Source: Agromyces sp. H17E-10
Lineage (GTDB): Bacteria; Actinomycetota; Actinomycetes; Actinomycetales; Microbacteriaceae
DNA length: 64,000 nucleotides
NCBI RefSeq assembly: GCF_022919715.1
Contig: NZ_CP095042.1
Span: forward strand, 1,302,001-1,366,000
Direction: 5' to 3'
Part shown: in pieces, positions 60,508-64,000 of the stretch
Position numbering within the stretch: position 1 is the first letter of the stretch
Layout of the letters: the number at the start of each line of letters is the position of its first letter
Notes under the pieces: model-generated
The model's input: the letters and a program-made list of their open reading frames with translations, nothing else
Told to the model about the DNA's origin: nothing
The model's database searches: none
Made by a program: the position numbers and the translations under genes

Positions 60508-61548
60508 ATGTTTCAGAAGAAGACCCGCGCCGGTGCGCTCGTCGCGCTCACCGCGGCCGCAGCACTGGTGCTGACGGGCTGCGCGGTCGACAGCGGCTCC
60601 GGCGGCGGCGAGTCCACCGACGGCGCCGGCAGCGACAACCTGTCGATCACGTTCCTGCCGAAGAACCTCGGCAACCCGTACTTCGACACCTCGTCGGCGG
60701 GCGCGAAGGAGGCCATCGGCGAGTTCGACGGCACGTTCGCCGAGGTCGGCCCCGCCGAGGCCACGCCCGACGCGCAGGTGAGCTACATCAACACGCTCAC
60801 CCAGCAGGGCGTCGGCGCGATCGCCGTCTCGGCGAACGACCCCGAGGCGATCTGCGACGCCCTCAACGAGGCCCGCGACGCGGGAATCAAGGTCGTCACG
60901 TTCGACTCCGACACCAACCCCGACTGCCGCGACCTGTTCATCAACCAGGCCACCGCCGAGGGCATCGCCAAGGTGCAGGTCGACGAGATCACGAAGCAGA
61001 TCGGCGACGAGGGCGAGATCGCGATCCTGTCGGCGTCGGCCAACGCGACGAACCAGAACGCCTGGATCGACCTCATGAAGGCCGAGCTCGAGGCGAACCA
61101 CCCGAACGTGAAGCTCGTCGACGTCGTCTACGGCGACGACGACGACCAGACGTCGTTCGACAAGACCGCGGCGCTGCTGCAGACGCACCCCAACCTCAAG
61201 GGCATCGTCTCGCCCACGACGGTCGGCATCGCCGCCGCCGCCCGCTACCTCTCCACCTCGGAGTACAAGGGCAAGGTCGCGCTGACCGGTCTCGGCACGC
61301 CGAACCAGATGCGCGAGTACGTCGAGGACGGCACCGTCACCTCGTTCGCGCTGTGGAACCCGGCCGACCTCGGCTACCTCGCCGCGTTCGCGTCGAAGGC
61401 GCTCATCGAGGGCGACATCACCGGTGAGGTCGGCGACTCGTTCGAGGCCGGCAAGCTCGGCGAGTACGAGGTCGGCGAGGACGGCGTCGTGCTGCTCGGC
61501 GACCCGTACGTGTTCGACGCCGAGAACATCGGCGACTTCGACTTCTGA
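60508..61548 (+). CDS. rhaS: Rhamnose-binding lipoprotein
   Basis: Periplasmic-binding-protein-like lipoprotein of 346 aa. The signal ends at lipobox LVLTGC (Cys25), followed by a Gly/Ser linker and the type I sugar-binding fold: FLPKNLGNPYFDTSSAGAKE, AIAVSANDPEAICDALNEAR and VVTFDSDTNPDCRDLFINQA, as in rhamnose-binding RhaS proteins. AAGGGAAG Shine-Dalgarno. A hairpin follows the gene and may raise its mRNA level over the genes downstream. Confidence 0.9.
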   Translation: MFQKKTRAGALVALTAAAALVLTGCAVDSGSGGGESTDGAGSDNLSITFLPKNLGNPYFDTSSAGAKEAIGEFDGTFAEVGPAEATPDAQVSYINTLTQQGVGAIAVSANDPEAICDALNEARDAGIKVVTFDSDTNPDCRDLFINQATAEGIAKVQVDEITKQIGDEGEIAILSASANATNQNAWIDLMKAELEANHPNVKLVDVVYGDDDDQTSFDKTAALLQTHPNLKGIVSPTTVGIAAAARYLSTSEYKGKVALTGLGTPNQMREYVEDGTVTSFALWNPADLGYLAAFASKALIEGDITGEVGDSFEAGKLGEYEVGEDGVVLLGDPYVFDAENIGDFDF

Positions 61549-61578
61549 GTCGAAGACCGCTGAACCGATGAGGATGCC

Positions 61579-61605
61579 GCAGGCCGGGCTCCCGGCCCGG
61601 CCTGC
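61579..61605 (+). terminator. Hairpin after the rhamnose-binding protein gene
   Basis: Perfect 11-bp stem GCAGGCCGGGC / GCCCGGCCTGC with a 5-nt loop, inside the operon between the binding-protein and mutarotase genes. Likely a partial terminator or 3' stabiliser. Confidence 0.6.
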
Positions 61606-61667
61606 GCCTCCTCTCCCCCACCTCCGAGCACCGACCACCACGACTAGACCGAGGAATGGAGCGCACG

Positions 61668-62057
61668 ATGACCGAGCCCGCATCGCGCCCCGAGCGCATC
61701 TGCTTCCAGCTGCAGGTCGACCCCGCGCGCCTCGACGAGTACCGCGAACGGCACGCCGCGGTCGCCCCCGACATGCTCCGCGCCATCGAGGCCTCGGGCC
61801 GGCGCGACTACTCGCTGTTCCTGCGCGCCGACGGCCTCCTCATCGGCGTCTACGAGACCGATGACGACGAGGCATCCCAGGCGGCCCTCGCCGCCGACCC
61901 GCGCACCGCGGCCTGGGAGGCCGAGATGGCCCCCTTCTTCATCGCCCTCGACGGCGCACGTCCCGACCAGGACGCCCCCAGACTCCCCGAGGTGTTCCAC
62001 CTCGAAGACCAGCTCGCCCGGCTCGACGCCGACGCTCCGAGCTCGACGAACCGCTGA
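61668..62057 (+). CDS. rhaM: L-rhamnose mutarotase
   Basis: Small alpha/beta enzyme of 129 aa that interconverts alpha- and beta-L-rhamnose. ERICFQLQVDPARLDEYRER opens the fold with a catalytic His nearby (RHAAVAPDML), and the conserved DYSLFLRADGLLIGVYET and MAPFFIAL follow. The ATG at 61668 is preferred because GGAG lies 6 nt upstream; an in-frame ATG at 61656 would add four residues. Confidence 0.9.
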   Translation: MTEPASRPERICFQLQVDPARLDEYRERHAAVAPDMLRAIEASGRRDYSLFLRADGLLIGVYETDDDEASQAALAADPRTAAWEAEMAPFFIALDGARPDQDAPRLPEVFHLEDQLARLDADAPSSTNR

Positions 62058-62108
62058 CGACGGACCGCTGACGCGGCATCCGACCACCCTCACGAAAGCA
62101 GGACCACA

Positions 62109-63275
62109 GTGAGCATCCTCACCGACGACATCCAGGCGCAGCTGGCCGCGCAGGCCATCGAGCTGCCGAGCTGGGCGTTCGGCAACTCGGGCACGCGCTT
62201 CAAGGTGTTCGCGACGCCCGGCACGCCGCGCGACCCCTTCGAGAAGATCGCGGATGCCGCGCAGGTGCACCGGTACACGGCGCTCGCGCCGACCGTGGCC
62301 CTGCACATCCCGTGGGACCGCGTCGACGACTACGCAGCGCTGGGGCGCCACGCCGAAGACCTCGGCGTCGCCCTCGGCACGATCAACTCGAACACCTTCC
62401 AGGACGACGACTACAAGTTCGGCGCCCTCACCCACGAAGACGCCGCCGTGCGCCGCAAGGCCATCGACCACCACTTCGAGTGCATCGACATCATGCACGC
62501 GACCGGCAGCCGCGACCTCAAGATCTGGCTCGCCGAGGGCTCGAACTACCCGGGCCAGGCCGACCTGCGCGGCCGGCAGGACCGCCTGCACGAGTCGCTG
62601 CAGGAGATCTACGCGCGCCTCGGCGACGAGCAGCGCCTCGTGCTCGAGTACAAGTTCTTCGAGCCGGCGTTCTACCACACCGACGTTCCCGACTGGGGCA
62701 CGAGCTACGCCCAGGTGGCGGCGCTCGGCGAGAAGGCGATGGTGTGCCTCGACACGGGCCACCACGCGCCCGGCACGAACATCGAGTTCATCGTCATGCA
62801 GCTGCTGCGGCTCGGCAAGCTCGGCTCGTTCGACTTCAACTCGCGGTTCTACGCCGACGACGACCTCATCGTCGGGGCGGCCGACCCGTTCCAGTTGTTC
62901 CGCATCATCTTCGAGGTGATCCGCGGCGGCGGCTTCAACAGCCCCGACGTCGCGTTCATGCTCGATCAGTGCCACAACGTGGAGGACAAGGTTCCCGGCC
63001 AGATCCGCAGCGTGCTCAACGTGCAGGAGATGACCGCGCGGGCGCTGCTCGTCGACCGCGACGCGCTCGCCGCCACCCAGGTCTCGGGCGACGTGCTCGA
63101 GGCCAACCGCATCTTCATGGACGCGTTCTACACCGACGTGCGCCCCGCCCTCGCCGAGTGGCGCGAATCGCGGGGCCTGCCCGCCGACCCGATGCGCGCG
63201 TTCGCCGAGTCGGGCTACCTGCAGCAGATCGCGGCCGACCGCGTGGGCGGCGTGCAGGCCGGATGGGGGGCGTGA
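62109..63275 (+). CDS. rhaI: L-rhamnose isomerase (RhaI type)
   Basis: TIM-barrel isomerase of 388 aa converting L-rhamnose to L-rhamnulose, of the Pseudomonas stutzeri / Gram-positive RhaI class rather than E. coli RhaA. Metal-site motifs include LEYKFFEPAFYHTDVPDWG, CLDTGHHAPGTNIEF, FDFNSRFYADDDL and MLDQCHNVEDKVPGQ. GTG start with GAAAGCAGGA upstream. The stop overlaps the aldolase/dehydrogenase start. Confidence 0.93.
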   Translation: MSILTDDIQAQLAAQAIELPSWAFGNSGTRFKVFATPGTPRDPFEKIADAAQVHRYTALAPTVALHIPWDRVDDYAALGRHAEDLGVALGTINSNTFQDDDYKFGALTHEDAAVRRKAIDHHFECIDIMHATGSRDLKIWLAEGSNYPGQADLRGRQDRLHESLQEIYARLGDEQRLVLEYKFFEPAFYHTDVPDWGTSYAQVAALGEKAMVCLDTGHHAPGTNIEFIVMQLLRLGKLGSFDFNSRFYADDDLIVGAADPFQLFRIIFEVIRGGGFNSPDVAFMLDQCHNVEDKVPGQIRSVLNVQEMTARALLVDRDALAATQVSGDVLEANRIFMDAFYTDVRPALAEWRESRGLPADPMRAFAESGYLQQIAADRVGGVQAGWGA

Positions 63276-64000
63276 TGATGACGAACCCGGCAGCGGCAGA
63301 GCTCATCGCACGGTCGAACCGCCTCGGCGCCGACCCGAAGAACACGAACTACGCCGGCGGCAACACGTCGGTGAAGGGCACCGAGACCGACCCCGTCACG
63401 GGCGAGCCCGTCGAGCTGCTGTGGGTGAAGGGCTCGGGCGGCGACCTCGGCACCCTCACCGAGCAGGGGCTCGCGGTGCTGCGGCTCGACCGGCTGCAGG
63501 CGCTGAAGGGCGTCTACCCGGGCGTCGAGCGCGAGGACGAGATGGTCGCGGCGTTCGACTACTGCCTGCACGGCAAGGGCGGTGCGGCACCATCGATCGA
63601 CACGGCCATGCACGGCCTCGTCGACGCGGCGCACGTCGACCACCTGCACCCCGACTCGGGCATCGCGATCGCGACGGCCGCCGACGGCGAGGCGCTGACC
63701 GCGAAGATCTTCGGCGACCAGGTCGTGTGGGTGCCGTGGCGCCGGCCCGGCTTCCAGCTCGGGCTCGACATCGCCGAGATCAAGGCCGCCAACCCCGCCG
63801 CGATCGGCTGCATCCTCGGCGGGCACGGCATCACGGCGTGGGGCGACTCCTCGGATGCCGCGGAGCGCAATTCGCTCTGGATCATCGACACCGCCGCCGA
63901 GTACCTCGCGTCGCACGGGTCCGCGCAGCCGTTCGGCGGCGTGCGCGCCGGCTTCGAGGCGCTGCCGTCGGGCGAGCGCCGGGAACGCGCCGCCGCGCTC
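63275..64000 (+). CDS. Bifunctional rhamnulose-1-phosphate aldolase / lactaldehyde dehydrogenase, 5' part
   Basis: The first 242 codons of a longer gene cut by the window end. The visible part is a class II aldolase domain: NRLGADPKNTNYAGGNTSVK, the zinc-binding DAAHVDHLHPDSGIAIA (His pair) and GGHGITAWGDSS (third His). Full-length relatives (RhaD fused to a short-chain dehydrogenase) are about 670-700 aa. Start options are GTG 63272, ATG 63275 or ATG 63278. The pathway still needs a rhamnulokinase, which should lie beyond the window. Confidence 0.88.
   Translation, partial: MMTNPAAAELIARSNRLGADPKNTNYAGGNTSVKGTETDPVTGEPVELLWVKGSGGDLGTLTEQGLAVLRLDRLQALKGVYPGVEREDEMVAAFDYCLHGKGGAAPSIDTAMHGLVDAAHVDHLHPDSGIAIATAADGEALTAKIFGDQVVWVPWRRPGFQLGLDIAEIKAANPAAIGCILGGHGITAWGDSSDAAERNSLWIIDTAAEYLASHGSAQPFGGVRAGFEALPSGERRERAAAL

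Overview
The window is high-GC DNA (roughly 70-73% G+C by eye) with dense, short-spaced operons, many GTG starts, ATGA/GTGA stop-start overlaps and several apparently leaderless promoters. Gene content and repeat families suggest an actinobacterium of the Micrococcales, probably Microbacteriaceae (Agromyces/Microbacterium-like); this is inference from style and content. I see no rRNA, tRNA, CRISPR, transposase, integrase or phage gene.

Layout. (1) 24-5658, minus strand: a putrescine/GABA operon, transcribed gabT > glutamate dehydrogenase > gabD > putrescine oxidase, which takes putrescine via 4-aminobutanal and GABA to succinate. (2) 5659-6181: repeat-rich spacer with the gab promoter. (3) 6182-12114, minus: a beta-propeller (LVIVD-repeat) protein followed by an ABC importer (ATPase, binding lipoprotein, fused double permease). 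(4) 12351-22302: a divergent LysR regulator and a nine-gene plus-strand cluster encoding 3-hydroxyanthranilate meta-cleavage (order E-H-J-I-G-F-C-D of the nba cluster) plus kynureninase, carrying kynurenine carbon to pyruvate and acetyl-CoA. (5) 22303-24188: repeats and a PucR-type regulator whose upstream element closely matches one in front of gabT. (6) 24369-28610: a GH1 glycosidase, DUF1918 protein, SGNH hydrolase, FBP zinc protein and an unknown membrane protein. (7) 28702-45126: a large organosulfur-type cluster with six luciferase-like (LLM) flavin monooxygenases, an FMN reductase, an M20 deacylase, an amino-acid ABC importer, a frameshifted GNAT acetyltransferase, a DUF1684 protein and a cysteine-desulfurase-like PLP enzyme. 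(8) 45339-49944: alpha/beta hydrolase, DEAD-box helicase and two small membrane proteins. (9) 50050-55555: MFS, GH2 glycosidase, DUF2804 protein and LacI regulator, behind a perfect 20-bp palindromic operator. (10) 55592-64000: an L-rhamnose regulon: divergent LacI repressor, sugar ABC importer, mutarotase, isomerase and the start of the bifunctional aldolase/dehydrogenase, cut by the window end.

How they work together. The window is a catabolic island for amines, tryptophan-derived aromatics, organosulfur compounds and plant sugars. Region 7 resembles the S-alkyl-cysteine / S-(2-succino)cysteine salvage systems of Bacillus (import, N-acetylation, flavin oxygenation, deacetylation), but with more oxygenases. 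Several of its promoters share a direct-repeat box (GTGTGAC-N13-GTGTGAC), for three units at a fixed distance from a -10-like hexamer, which suggests one unidentified regulator. A second theme is in-frame repeat expansion: low-complexity tails or insertions occur in kynureninase, several meta-pathway enzymes, the GH2 enzyme and the GNAT, where a frameshift lies beside the repeat.
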